Position numbers and translations under genes: made by a program. This document shows, piece by piece, positions 25,248 to 32,884 of a stretch of 64,000 bases of DNA (the first letter of the stretch is position 1; each line of letters begins with the position of its first letter). The notes under the pieces are model-generated. The model was not told the origin of the DNA. It ran no database searches and worked only from the letters and a program-made list of their open reading frames with translations. The DNA lies in assembly GCF_019396385.1 (NCBI RefSeq), contig NZ_JAHKRN010000011.1, positions 1 to 64,000 of the forward strand, given 5' to 3'. The DNA is from Nonomuraea harbinensis (lineage in GTDB: Bacteria > Actinomycetota > Actinomycetes > Streptosporangiales > Streptosporangiaceae).

Positions 25248-25603
25248 CAGGCCACGCGCGCCGGAGGTCGTCAAAAGGCTCCGTGACCGCCGAAACGGCC
25301 GCGATGCTCCCCGCACTCGTGGTCGTCCTCGCGGCGGCGCTGTGGGCCATCCAGGCCGTCGGAGCCCACCTCGAATGCGTCGACGCCGCCCGCTCCGCCG
25401 CTCGCGCCGCGGCCAGGGGCGAGCGTCTCGATCAGGTACGAGACCTCGCCCGCTCAGCCACCCGCCCCGAAGCAGAGGTAACTGTGAACCGCACCCCAGA
25501 ACACACGACCGTGCACATCTCGCTCGCCGTCCGCCCGCCCTGGGGCCCCGCCCTGCCCGCGATCCACGTGACCGCGTCCGCCACCGCGCCCACCGAATCC
25601 TGA
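25244..25603 (+). CDS. tadE: TadE-like pseudopilin
   Basis: A 119-aa protein. A short basic N-terminus (GHARRRSSKG) precedes SVTAETAAMLPALVVVLAAALWAI, the TadE signature (G-S-x-T-A-E-x-A...P) and transmembrane helix; the rest is extracytoplasmic. TadE-like pseudopilins are processed by the prepilin peptidase and assist pilus assembly. It is coupled to the pilin gene by a 4-bp overlap. Equivalent to Rv3655c. Confidence 0.85.
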   Translation: MTGHARRRSSKGSVTAETAAMLPALVVVLAAALWAIQAVGAHLECVDAARSAARAAARGERLDQVRDLARSATRPEAEVTVNRTPEHTTVHISLAVRPPWGPALPAIHVTASATAPTES

Positions 25604-25606
25604 CCT

Positions 25607-25718
25607 CAGGACCGCCCGTGCGGCAGCCAGAACCCCTGGCCTCACGTGCAGACCGCTCATGCGGCAGCGAGAACCGAATCCTTACGTCACGTGCGGACCG
25701 CTCGTGCGGCAGCCAGAA
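25607..25718. repeat. Three hairpin-forming direct repeats, period about 42-45 bp
   Basis: Cores at 25607-25632, 25649-25673 and 25694-25718 share GACCGCTCGTGCGGCAGCCAGAA with one to three changes. Each core contains an inverted repeat CCGC-N4-GCGG. The second and third follow CACGTG. They fill the gap between tadE and the next TadE-like gene. Confidence 0.8.
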
Positions 25719-25756
25719 CGGTGCCGGCACACGGCCGCGCGCTGAGGAGATCTGTG

Positions 25757-26215
25757 ATGCCACGTAACGACCGAGGCTCGGCCACGCTCTGGGGCGTCGC
25801 GCTCATGGGTTTGCTGATGGCCGTGGCCATGGCCTTCGCCCTGGCCGGCGAGGCGCGCGTCGCACGCCACCGCGTGTACGACGCCGCTGACCTCAGCGCG
25901 CTGGCCGCCGCCGAACTGGCCCTCGTAGACCCGGAAAGCGCCTGCGCGAGAGCGACGACCCTGGCGAAGGCGAACGGGGTCGAACTGACGAACTGCGAGA
26001 TCAGCGGCGCGGTGGCGGACGTCAGGACATCGCTGACGATCTCGATCTCCGGCCTCGGCGTCCGCACCCTGACCGGCCGCTCCCGCGCCGGCCCAGCCAG
26101 TCCGTCCCCTCTGAAGCTACGGCGGGCTGAGCGGGCCGAAGGCACGCATCACGGCGCTCAGCCCGAGGGGGTTCCCAAAGTTCCCTTACTCGCTGAAATG
26201 AGACGAATGGGATGA
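25757..26215 (+). CDS. TadE-like secretion-neighbourhood protein (Rv3654c family)
   Basis: A 152-aa protein starting PRNDRGSATLWGVALMGLLMAVAMAFALAG-like, with one transmembrane helix (about residues 9-31) preceded by the G-S-A-T pseudopilin motif. The external part has a conserved AARHRVYDAADLSALAAAELAL stretch (approximate) and two cysteines (S-A-C-A-R, T-N-C-E). It matches the helicase/secretion-neighbourhood TadE-like proteins (Rv3654c). The last 45 residues (from about SRAGPAS) are polar and probably unrelated to function. ATG 25757 follows GAGGAGATCTGTG; the adjoining GTG is also in frame. Confidence 0.75.
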   Translation: MPRNDRGSATLWGVALMGLLMAVAMAFALAGEARVARHRVYDAADLSALAAAELALVDPESACARATTLAKANGVELTNCEISGAVADVRTSLTISISGLGVRTLTGRSRAGPASPSPLKLRRAERAEGTHHGAQPEGVPKVPLLAEMRRMG

Positions 26216-26404
26216 ATGAGACGAGCGTGGACTGCATCTCCCGAAAAAGAGAGGCCCCGTAGTGAGTACCTGGCTGCAGAGCGGTTCCGTAGTGAGCGCC
26301 CGACTGCGCCCCTCTCCGGGATCTCGCCGCAAGTGGGACGGCTTGAGGCCCGCAAGAATAATCGCGACATATGGGATCAATGAGGATGATTACCGCGCGC
26401 GGTG

Positions 26405-27664
26405 CTAGATGGGAGCCCGCTGGATGGGGCAGGTCATGCAGCGGGCGCCGCCCCGGCCCTTGCCGAGTTCGAAGCCCTCGATCTCGATCACTTCCACGCC
26501 CCTGTTCCGCAGCTGCCGGTTGGTGAACTGGTTCTTGTGGTAGCCGATCACCACGCCGGGGGAGAGGGCGAAGAAGTTGTTGCCCGAGTCCCATTGCTCG
26601 CGCGCCTGCTGATAGTCGTCGCCGCCGGTGGGGATCAGCTCCAGTTCGCCGATCTCCAGGGCCTCCGCCACCGCGTGCGCGAAGCCGGCGGCCATGTGGA
26701 CGTCGAGGGTGCCCGGCTTGTCGCCGGGGCGGAGCGCGTACGTGGTGGCCGTCTCCAGGAACGGCGGGTAGACGGCCGCCTTGTTCACGTCCAGGAGGGT
26801 GAAAACGGTGTCCAGATGCATGTACGTACGCCGCTTGGGGATCTCGACGGCGATCACCCGGTCGACCGAGCCTCCGCCGAACAGCGACAGGGCGAGGTGC
26901 TCCACGGTGCGCGGGTTGGTCCGCTCGCTCAGGCCGATCACCACCGTGCGGTTGCCGATGGGCATCATGTCGCCGCCCTCCATGGCGGCGGCGCCGAAGT
27001 CCTCCTCGTCGAACCGCGATTCCTCGCCGCGCTCCGGATACCAGAACGCGAACTCCTCTCCGGCGAACATGGGGTGGAAGTGGTAGATCGTGCTCTGGTT
27101 CAACGTCTCCAGCCGGCGGGCGTGATGGTACATCGGGTTGAGCGACACCCCGCCGTAGAGCCAGGCGACCGGATCGCGCTGGTAGAGGGAGTTCGGCAGC
27201 GGCGGCAGCATGAAGTCGTCCATCCGGGCCGAGGCCGCGACCAGGGAGTTCGCCTCCAGGCCGGGGATCCCGTACTCCTGTTTGGTCAGCCCGCCGATGA
27301 GGTGGGTGGCCAGCTTCTCGCCACTCCAGCCGGACAGCGTCTCCCGGACGCCGTCCACGAGCGCCGGGCCGACGGTCAGGTGGGTGACGGCCTGCTCCAC
27401 CGCGTGCCGCTTGGCCTCGAAACTTCCGTCCAGCGCCTCCGCGAGCAGTTCCTGGTGGTAGAAGACCTCGACGCCGTGCTCGCGCAGCACGGCGACGAAC
27501 GCGTCGTGCTCTCGCTGCGCGTGCTCCACCCAGATGATGTCGTCGAAGAGCAGCCGGTCACGGTTGGCCGGGGTGAGCCGCCTGAGGCTCAGCTCCGGGC
27601 GGTGCACGATGACCTTGCGCAGCGTGCCCACCTCCGAGTGGACGCCGAACGACTGATCGGTCAT
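26405..27664 (-). CDS. arcA: Arginine deiminase
   Basis: A 419-aa guanidine-modifying enzyme that converts arginine to citrulline and ammonia. The active-site segments are all present: a substrate-binding [18 protein letters not shown] region, [10 protein letters not shown] (E-G-G-D), MHLDTVFT (H-L-D) and the catalytic cysteine in [12 protein letters not shown]. No arcB (ornithine carbamoyltransferase), arcC or antiporter arcD is adjacent, so it is a solitary deiminase. It sits between the tad genes and the helicase. The start is placed at [13 protein letters not shown] with GGGGCAAGAGCC upstream. Confidence 0.94.
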   Translation of the reverse strand: MTDQSFGVHSEVGTLRKVIVHRPELSLRRLTPANRDRLLFDDIIWVEHAQREHDAFVAVLREHGVEVFYHQELLAEALDGSFEAKRHAVEQAVTHLTVGPALVDGVRETLSGWSGEKLATHLIGGLTKQEYGIPGLEANSLVAASARMDDFMLPPLPNSLYQRDPVAWLYGGVSLNPMYHHARRLETLNQSTIYHFHPMFAGEEFAFWYPERGEESRFDEEDFGAAAMEGGDMMPIGNRTVVIGLSERTNPRTVEHLALSLFGGGSVDRVIAVEIPKRRTYMHLDTVFTLLDVNKAAVYPPFLETATTYALRPGDKPGTLDVHMAAGFAHAVAEALEIGELELIPTGGDDYQQAREQWDSGNNFFALSPGVVIGYHKNQFTNRQLRNRGVEVIEIEGFELGKGRGGARCMTCPIQRAPI

Positions 27665-27750
27665 GGCTCTTGCCCCCTTGGCGAGTCAGCTGGTGCTCCG
27701 GCCGGTCATACCGAACCACTGGAGCCCTGCCCGGAATCGCCCGGCTCGCA

Positions 27751-27804
27751 TCCTCGGCCCGGAGACTGCCCTCGGCCCGGAGACTGCCCTCGGTCCCGAG
27801 ATTG
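27751..27804. repeat. Three tandem 18-bp repeats upstream of arcA
   Basis: Three consecutive copies of CCCTCGGCCCGGAGACTG (27751, 27769, 27787) with one, zero and three changes, and a partial fourth. They lie between the helicase stop and the arcA start. Confidence 0.8.
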
Positions 27805-27826
27805 CCCTCGGCGGGGCGGAAGGAGG

Positions 27827-30658
27827 TCAGGGGCGCAGCAGGGTCGCGAGGAGGCGGAGTGCGCCCTGCTTGTCCAGGGGCTCGTTGCCGTTGCCGCACT
27901 TGGGCGACTGGATGCAGGAAGGGCAGCCGCGCTCGCACTCGCAGGAGTCGATGGCCTGGCGCGTGGCCGTCAGCCATTCCCTGGCGCGCGCGTACCCGCG
28001 TTCCGCGATGCCGGCGCCGCCCTCGTGGCCGTCGTAGACGAACACCGTGAGCAGGCCGGTGTCCGCGTGCAGCTCCGTCGACACGCCGCCGATGTCCCAG
28101 CGGTCGCAGGTAGCGAAGAGGGGGAGCAGGCCGATGGCGGCGTGCTCGGCGGCGTGGGCCGAGCCGCCCAGGTCGAAGCCCTCCTCGGCCAGGGTGGCGA
28201 CCTCGGCGGCCGGGAGCGTCCACCAGACGGCGCGGGTGCGGAGGGTGCGCGGCGGCAGGTCCAGCGGCTCGTCGCCGAGGCTCTCGCCCGACTGCGCCCG
28301 GCGCTTCAGGTACGAGACGACCTGCCTGGTCACCTCGACCTCGCCGAAGTGGAGGGTGCCGGGCCCGAGAGGATGGGAGCGCAGGGTGGAAAGGATAGAG
28401 ATGTCGGTGATGTCCCGGGCGAACGTGGAGTAGTCCGGAGCGGCACTCGTGACCAGCGCCACCCCGGCCTCCAAGTCCAGTTCCTCCACGAGGAACGTCT
28501 CGCCCTGGTGGAGGTAGACCGCTCCAGTGTGCACGGTCGTGTGCGACGAGGGCTCGTCCACGCTCCCGAGCAGGCGGCCGGTCGAGGACTCGACGACGTG
28601 GATCGGCGCGCCGCCGCCGCCGCGGATGTCGGCCAGGTCGGTGGCGCGCTCCCGCCTGGTCCAGTACCAGCCGGCCGGCCGGCGGCGCAGCAGGCCCTCA
28701 GTGACGAGGTCGTCGAGCACGCCGCGCGCGGCGTCGCCGAAGACCGTCAGGTCCTGCTCGGTCAGCGGGATCTCCGCCGCGGCGGCGCACAGGTGCGGGC
28801 CCAGCACATACGGGTTGTCCGGGTCGAGGACGATCGCCTCGACGGGCCGGCCGAACAGGGCCTCCGGGTGGTGCACGATGTAGGTGTCGAGCGGGTCGTC
28901 ACGGGCGATGAGCACGGCCAGCGCGTCCTGGCCCTCGCGCCCCGCGCGGCCGGCCTGCTGCCAGAGCGAGGCGCGGGTGCCCGGCCAGCCGGCGATCAGC
29001 ACGGCGTCCAGGCCGGACACGTCGACGCCGAGCTCCAGGGCGTTGGTGGTGGCCAGGCCCATCAGCGCGCCGGAGCGCAGAGCCTTCTCCAGCACCCTGC
29101 GGTCCTCCGCCAGGTAACCCGCCCGGTAGGCGGCAACCTTCTCGGGCAGCTCCGCCAACCCTTCGTCCTCGGGCAACGCCCACGCCAACGGCCCACGGGC
29201 ACCCCCTGCCGCGGACCCGGCCGCGGAATCCCGGGGCTCCTCCCGGCCGGTCCGGTTGCCGGTGCCCTCACGAAAGGACGGCATCGGGCTGGCCCTCAGA
29301 AGGGGAGGGTCCGCCCTCGTCGGAGAGTGCTCCGCTGTAGAGGGTTCCACTGAACAGAGTTCCGCTGGGGACGGCTCTGTCGATGAGGGGGTCGATGGTG
29401 AGGGTCCGGCTGGTGTGGGTTTCGCCGTGGAGGGTTCTGCCGGACGGGGTTCCGCTGGGGACGGCTCTGTCGATGAGGGGGCTGATGGTGAGGGTCCGGC
29501 GGGTGAGGGTTTGGCTGTAGAGCGCTCTGCCGTACAGGGCTCCACTGGAGACGGCTCTGTCGATGAGGGGGTCGCCGGAGAGGGCCCGGCTGGAGAGGGT
29601 TCCGACGATGGGGGTGTCGATGGAGGGGGTGTTGGGTGGGTGGGTCCGAGGGGGGAGGGGTGGGGGCCGTGGGCGGAGAGGGAGAAGGCGACGTCGGAGA
29701 GTTTGGCGCGGGCCTGGAGCGCCACGGTCTCGGCGCCGCGACGGCTGCGGACGAACGCGAGCGTGCGGACGTCGGCCAGCACCAGGTCCGCCAGCAGGTC
29801 GGCGGCCTCCGCCGTGGCCGTCCGGCGCACCGGGGCCCCCTTCTCGCCCCTGAGCTCCGTCAGCGGCGGCTCCCACAGCGCGATGGTGGTCGAGCCCTTG
29901 GGGGAGGCGTCCGCCGTCACCTCGTCCACGTCGAGCCCGGTCAGCCGCTTGGCGAACTCGCCGGGCTCGCTCGCCGTGGCCGAGGCCAGCAGGAAGGCCG
30001 GCGAGGACCCGTACCTGGCGCAGACGCGGCGCAGGCGGCGCAGGATCTGCGCCACGTGCGACCCGAACACGCCCCGGTAGCCGTGACACTCGTCCACGAC
30101 CACCAGCCGCAGCCGGCGGAAGAACAGCGACCACTGGGCGTGCCTGGGCAGGATGCTCCGGTGCAGCATGTCGGGGTTGGTGAGCACGTAGTTGGCGTGC
30201 TTGCGCACCCAGGTGCGCTCCTCGAACGGGGTGTCGCCGTCGAAGCAGGCGGCCCGCACCTGGGTGATGCGCAGGTCATGGATGCCGCGAAGCTGGTCGG
30301 CGGCGAGGGCCTTGGTGGGTGTGAGGTACAACACGGTGCCGCCGTCGAGACAGGCGGTGACCGCCGGGGTGAGGTAGGCCAGCGACTTGCCGGAAGCCGT
30401 CCCCGTAGAAATGATCACGTTTCGGCCACAATAGGCCAGGTCAGCGGCCTCGTACTGGTGTTGCCACAGCCCCGCCACGCCCCGGTTCGCCAAGCGCGTA
30501 ACCAGGAGTTCGGGCGCCCATTTGGGCCATCCCACTTGACCCGCCTGACGTGCTGGAACATGCTCCACATGGGTGACACGCTCGTGACGTGCGGGTATGC
30601 CGAGCAGGTGCTGGAGGAGTGGACCTGGTCGGTGTGGGGAGGAAGCGGAGGAAGTCAC
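27827..30658 (-). CDS. DEAD/DEAH-box helicase with DUF1998 (MrfA/Hrq1-like), repeat-expanded
   Basis: About 943 aa. RecA1 carries IISTGTASGKSLAY (Walker A) and VVVDECHGYRG (Walker B); LLASATASEP is motif III. RecA2 has LAFVRSRRGAE and, much later, TTNALELGVDVSGLD and QQAGRAGREGQ (motifs V and VI). The C-terminal domain ends with CECERGCPSCIQSPKCGN, a four-cysteine site of the DUF1998/MrfA type; MrfA relatives repair mitomycin damage. Between the halves of RecA2 (about residues 325-495) a Pro/Ser/Thr/Glu-rich stretch replaces a linker usually far shorter. GTG 30658 is preferred; the frame opens 20 codons upstream. The gene is divergent from bldG, as in Streptomyces (recalled). Confidence 0.9.
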   Translation of the reverse strand: MTSSASSPHRPGPLLQHLLGIPARHERVTHVEHVPARQAGQVGWPKWAPELLVTRLANRGVAGLWQHQYEAADLAYCGRNVIISTGTASGKSLAYLTPAVTACLDGGTVLYLTPTKALAADQLRGIHDLRITQVRAACFDGDTPFEERTWVRKHANYVLTNPDMLHRSILPRHAQWSLFFRRLRLVVVDECHGYRGVFGSHVAQILRRLRRVCARYGSSPAFLLASATASEPGEFAKRLTGLDVDEVTADASPKGSTTIALWEPPLTELRGEKGAPVRRTATAEAADLLADLVLADVRTLAFVRSRRGAETVALQARAKLSDVAFSLSAHGPHPSPLGPTHPTPPPSTPPSSEPSPAGPSPATPSSTEPSPVEPCTAERSTAKPSPAGPSPSAPSSTEPSPAEPRPAEPSTAKPTPAGPSPSTPSSTEPSPAELCSVEPSTAEHSPTRADPPLLRASPMPSFREGTGNRTGREEPRDSAAGSAAGGARGPLAWALPEDEGLAELPEKVAAYRAGYLAEDRRVLEKALRSGALMGLATTNALELGVDVSGLDAVLIAGWPGTRASLWQQAGRAGREGQDALAVLIARDDPLDTYIVHHPEALFGRPVEAIVLDPDNPYVLGPHLCAAAAEIPLTEQDLTVFGDAARGVLDDLVTEGLLRRRPAGWYWTRRERATDLADIRGGGGAPIHVVESSTGRLLGSVDEPSSHTTVHTGAVYLHQGETFLVEELDLEAGVALVTSAAPDYSTFARDITDISILSTLRSHPLGPGTLHFGEVEVTRQVVSYLKRRAQSGESLGDEPLDLPPRTLRTRAVWWTLPAAEVATLAEEGFDLGGSAHAAEHAAIGLLPLFATCDRWDIGGVSTELHADTGLLTVFVYDGHEGGAGIAERGYARAREWLTATRQAIDSCECERGCPSCIQSPKCGNGNEPLDKQGALRLLATLLRP
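29343..29612 (-). repeat. Three in-frame 90-bp tandem repeats inside the helicase gene
   Basis: Units start at 29343, 29433 and 29523, exactly 90 bp each. GGCTCTGTCGATGAGGGGG recurs at 29373, 29463 and 29553. Translated, each gives a 30-residue block of the form AGPSPSTPSSTEPSPAE followed by PSTAKPTP. Diverged partial copies flank the array. Confidence 0.92.
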
Positions 30659-30826
30659 TGTTTCCAGTCTGCATCCGTGGGCAAAGTCGCCGGGAATCGT
30701 GATTTCGTATAGACACAAGCCAGACGCGTGGTTGAATGCCGCGCGTCAGGGTCCGACAGTCGGGAGCATCGCTCCAGACTGCCAGGCCCGCAAGAGTACT
30801 TTCGCAGGCGAGGCGCTGGAGGATCT

Positions 30827-31177
30827 GTGGATCTGAAGTTGGATCACCGCACCGAAGACCGACTCACCATCGTGGAGGTCGAAGGTGAGATCGATGTTTA
30901 CACGGCGCCGAGATTGCGTGAGCTCCTCATCGACCTGGTGAACAAGGGAAACTTCCACCTCCTGGTCAACATGGAGAAGGTCGACTTCCTCGACTCGACG
31001 GGGCTTGGCGTCCTGGTGGGCGGGCTCAAGCGGGTCCGCGCCCACGACGGCTCGCTCGAACTGGTCTGCACCCAGGAGCGCATCCTCAAGATCTTCCGGA
31101 TCACCGGTCTGACCAAGGTCTTCGGGATCTACGCTTCGGTCGACGAGGCCAAGGAAGCTCACGGCAAAGACAAGTAG
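30827..31177 (+). CDS. bldG: Anti-sigma factor antagonist BldG
   Basis: A 116-aa STAS-domain protein, nearly collinear with Streptomyces Bld[20 protein letters not shown], then [20 protein letters not shown], where the serine of D-S-T-G is the phosphorylation site, and [14 protein letters not shown]. In its unphosphorylated form it sequesters anti-sigma factors and is required for aerial growth and antibiotic production. GTG 30827 is set by GGAGG 3-5 nt upstream; the frame opens further up without homology. The kinase-like partner starts directly after its stop codon. A helicase gene lies divergently, as at SCO3549-3550. Confidence 0.93.
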   Translation: MDLKLDHRTEDRLTIVEVEGEIDVYTAPRLRELLIDLVNKGNFHLLVNMEKVDFLDSTGLGVLVGGLKRVRAHDGSLELVCTQERILKIFRITGLTKVFGIYASVDEAKEAHGKDK

Positions 31178-31606
31178 ATGGCCACCGTCGAGCTGACGTT
31201 CAGCGCTCTTCCCGCGCACGTGCGCACCGCGCGGCTGGTGGCCACTGCGATCGCCAGGCGCACCGGCGTGGAGGAGTCCTTGCTGGACGAGGTCCGGCTC
31301 GCCGTGGGTGAGGCGTGTTCCCGGGCGGTCGAGGCGCATCGCGCCCACTGTCCGGGTGAGCCCATCCGCATCGAGCTCAAGGACGACTCGGGGCGCTTCG
31401 AGGTCACGGTCAGCGACCAGGCGCCCAGTGATGAGATCAAGCAGGAGCAGCCCCTCGACCTGGGAATGCTTTCCGACTCGTTCATGTCCGGCTTCGGTAT
31501 CGCGGTGATCGCGGGGCTGGCGGACGACGTGGAGGTGTTCCCGAGTCCCAAGGGCATGCGGATCCGCATGAGCTGGCCGGCCGCCACCAACGGCCATCTC
31601 CGCTGA
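31178..31606 (+). CDS. Anti-sigma factor/serine kinase partner of BldG
   Basis: A 142-aa GHKL ATPase (RsbW/SpoIIAB type). LDEVRLAVGEACSRAVEAH supplies the N-box helix with E and A in place of the usual N, and FGIAVIAGLADDVEV holds the G-box remnant. It matches SCO3548, the anti-sigma factor that BldG binds. It begins at the base after the bldG TAG, so the pair is cotranscribed and probably coupled. The altered N-box leaves kinase activity uncertain. Confidence 0.85.
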   Translation: MATVELTFSALPAHVRTARLVATAIARRTGVEESLLDEVRLAVGEACSRAVEAHRAHCPGEPIRIELKDDSGRFEVTVSDQAPSDEIKQEQPLDLGMLSDSFMSGFGIAVIAGLADDVEVFPSPKGMRIRMSWPAATNGHLR

Positions 31607-31637
31607 CGTGCCTTTCCGGCCGTCGGGCTTGAGCTTG

Positions 31638-31683
31638 GCGAAGGACGTCTCCTGACCGCTGTGGTCAAGGAGACGTCCTTCGC
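31638..31683. terminator. Long bidirectional terminator
   Basis: GCGAAGGACGTCTCC-T-GACC pairs with GGTCA-AGGAGACGTCCTTCGC: a 20-bp stem with one bulged base and loop GCTGT. It lies between the convergent bldG-partner and SDR genes. Confidence 0.85.
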
Positions 31684-31705
31684 GTTACGACGCCGGGCTG
31701 ACCGG

Positions 31706-32527
31706 TCACCGTTGCGACAGGGGATCCCCGTCGAACGCCTCGGCGAGCGTGATGACCCTCCCGCCGCGTTCGGTGATCTCGGCGGCCCGCAGGACGAGGA
31801 TCTCGAGGTCGTCGCGCGCGTGGATGAACCGGCCCGCGAGTGCGTCGAGACGTCCCCGCGCGATGGCGAGCACGCCGTCCACCGCCTGTTCCATCGACGT
31901 CCACGAGTCGTCCCTGGCCCCGGGGAGGTCGCCGAGGTCGCTGGTCAGATCCGTGCGGACCCGGCCGGGGCTGTAGTCGAACGCCAGCACCCCCGTGCCC
32001 GCGAGTCCCGCCGACAGCGCCGCGGTGAGCTTGGCCAGCGCGGCCTTGGACACGCTGTAGGCCGTCTGCGTGGGCAGCGTCCACACCCCGAGCAGGCTGT
32101 TGACGTTGACGATCCGGCCGCTGCCGCGGGCCAGCATGCCGGGCACCACCGCGTGGACGTACAGCATCGGGCCGAGCACGTTCGTCGTGACGGTGCCCCA
32201 CCACTCCTCGGGGTCCGACTCCCAGACCGGCGCCTCGTGCGGCTCGGCCGCGCCCGCGTTGTTGACCAGCAGGTCGATCGGGCCGAGGACGCGCTCGGCG
32301 GTCCCGACGACGGTGGTCACGGCCCGCGGGTCGGTGACGTCGCCGGGCAGGGCCAGCACGTCACCCTCGCCGCCCAGCTCGGCCGCGAGCGCGTCCAGGG
32401 CCTCCGCCGACCGGGCCGTGACCGCGACCCGCATCCCCGCCTGGTGGAGTCGCACGGCCAGCGCCCTGCCGATGCCGCGGCTCGCCCCCGTCACCAGGGC
32501 AACCGATCCTCTTGGTCCGCTCATCAT
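31706..32527 (-). CDS. Short-chain dehydrogenase/reductase
   Basis: A classical SDR of about 273 aa. VTGASRGIGRAL is the cofactor glycine motif, with an arginine at VAVTARSAEAL suggesting NADP. DLLVNNAGAAEP is the NNAG strand, and SLLGVW...YSVSKAAL gives the S-Y-K active site. The substrate is unknown. ATG 32527 is chosen for GGGGGG 5 nt upstream; an in-frame GTG 6 nt earlier and an ATG 3 nt later are alternatives. Confidence 0.85.
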   Translation of the reverse strand: MMSGPRGSVALVTGASRGIGRALAVRLHQAGMRVAVTARSAEALDALAAELGGEGDVLALPGDVTDPRAVTTVVGTAERVLGPIDLLVNNAGAAEPHEAPVWESDPEEWWGTVTTNVLGPMLYVHAVVPGMLARGSGRIVNVNSLLGVWTLPTQTAYSVSKAALAKLTAALSAGLAGTGVLAFDYSPGRVRTDLTSDLGDLPGARDDSWTSMEQAVDGVLAIARGRLDALAGRFIHARDDLEILVLRAAEITERGGRVITLAEAFDGDPLSQR

Positions 32528-32884
32528 CGCCACCCCCCACGGTCCCGCTACCCGCTGACCTGGCCCGGATGCTCGGTCTCAGGAGAGACGTGTTTCGGTC
32601 GTACCTTTTCAGGCCGTAGTCATGACCGTAAACCAACGGATATTTCACCAGTCAAGTCGCAATACACCCCGCTGTCAGCGGCTTACTGACCAGGCGCGCA
32701 AATGCCCGGCTCCAGAGCCTTCATATCTGCGTATCCCCTGCGTAGACTCCCGGCACCGGCCAAGGTGATCCGGCACTAACAGCGGATTCAACCGGAAGCG
32801 GCACCCACAACCCGGATGGTGCCGCACCGCCCGCCTACATTGCAGCGCCACCGGGCAGGACGACCGGTCTTGCCGAGGAGAACG
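32528..32884. other. Divergent SDR/hppA intergenic region
   Basis: No gene is seen. Around 32625-32680 the base composition is AT-rich (CGGATATTTCACCAGTC). TTCATA then, 17 nt later, TAGACT (ends about 32748) may be a promoter for hppA, which would leave a leader of about 135 nt before the ribosome binding site. Confidence 0.4.

Noticed and set aside
26402..29353. A 983-codon open frame on the plus strand opposite arcA and the helicase.
   Set aside because: It is antisense to two genes with clear catalytic motifs; its Gly/Arg/Val/Ala-rich composition is that expected from reading high-GC codons backwards.
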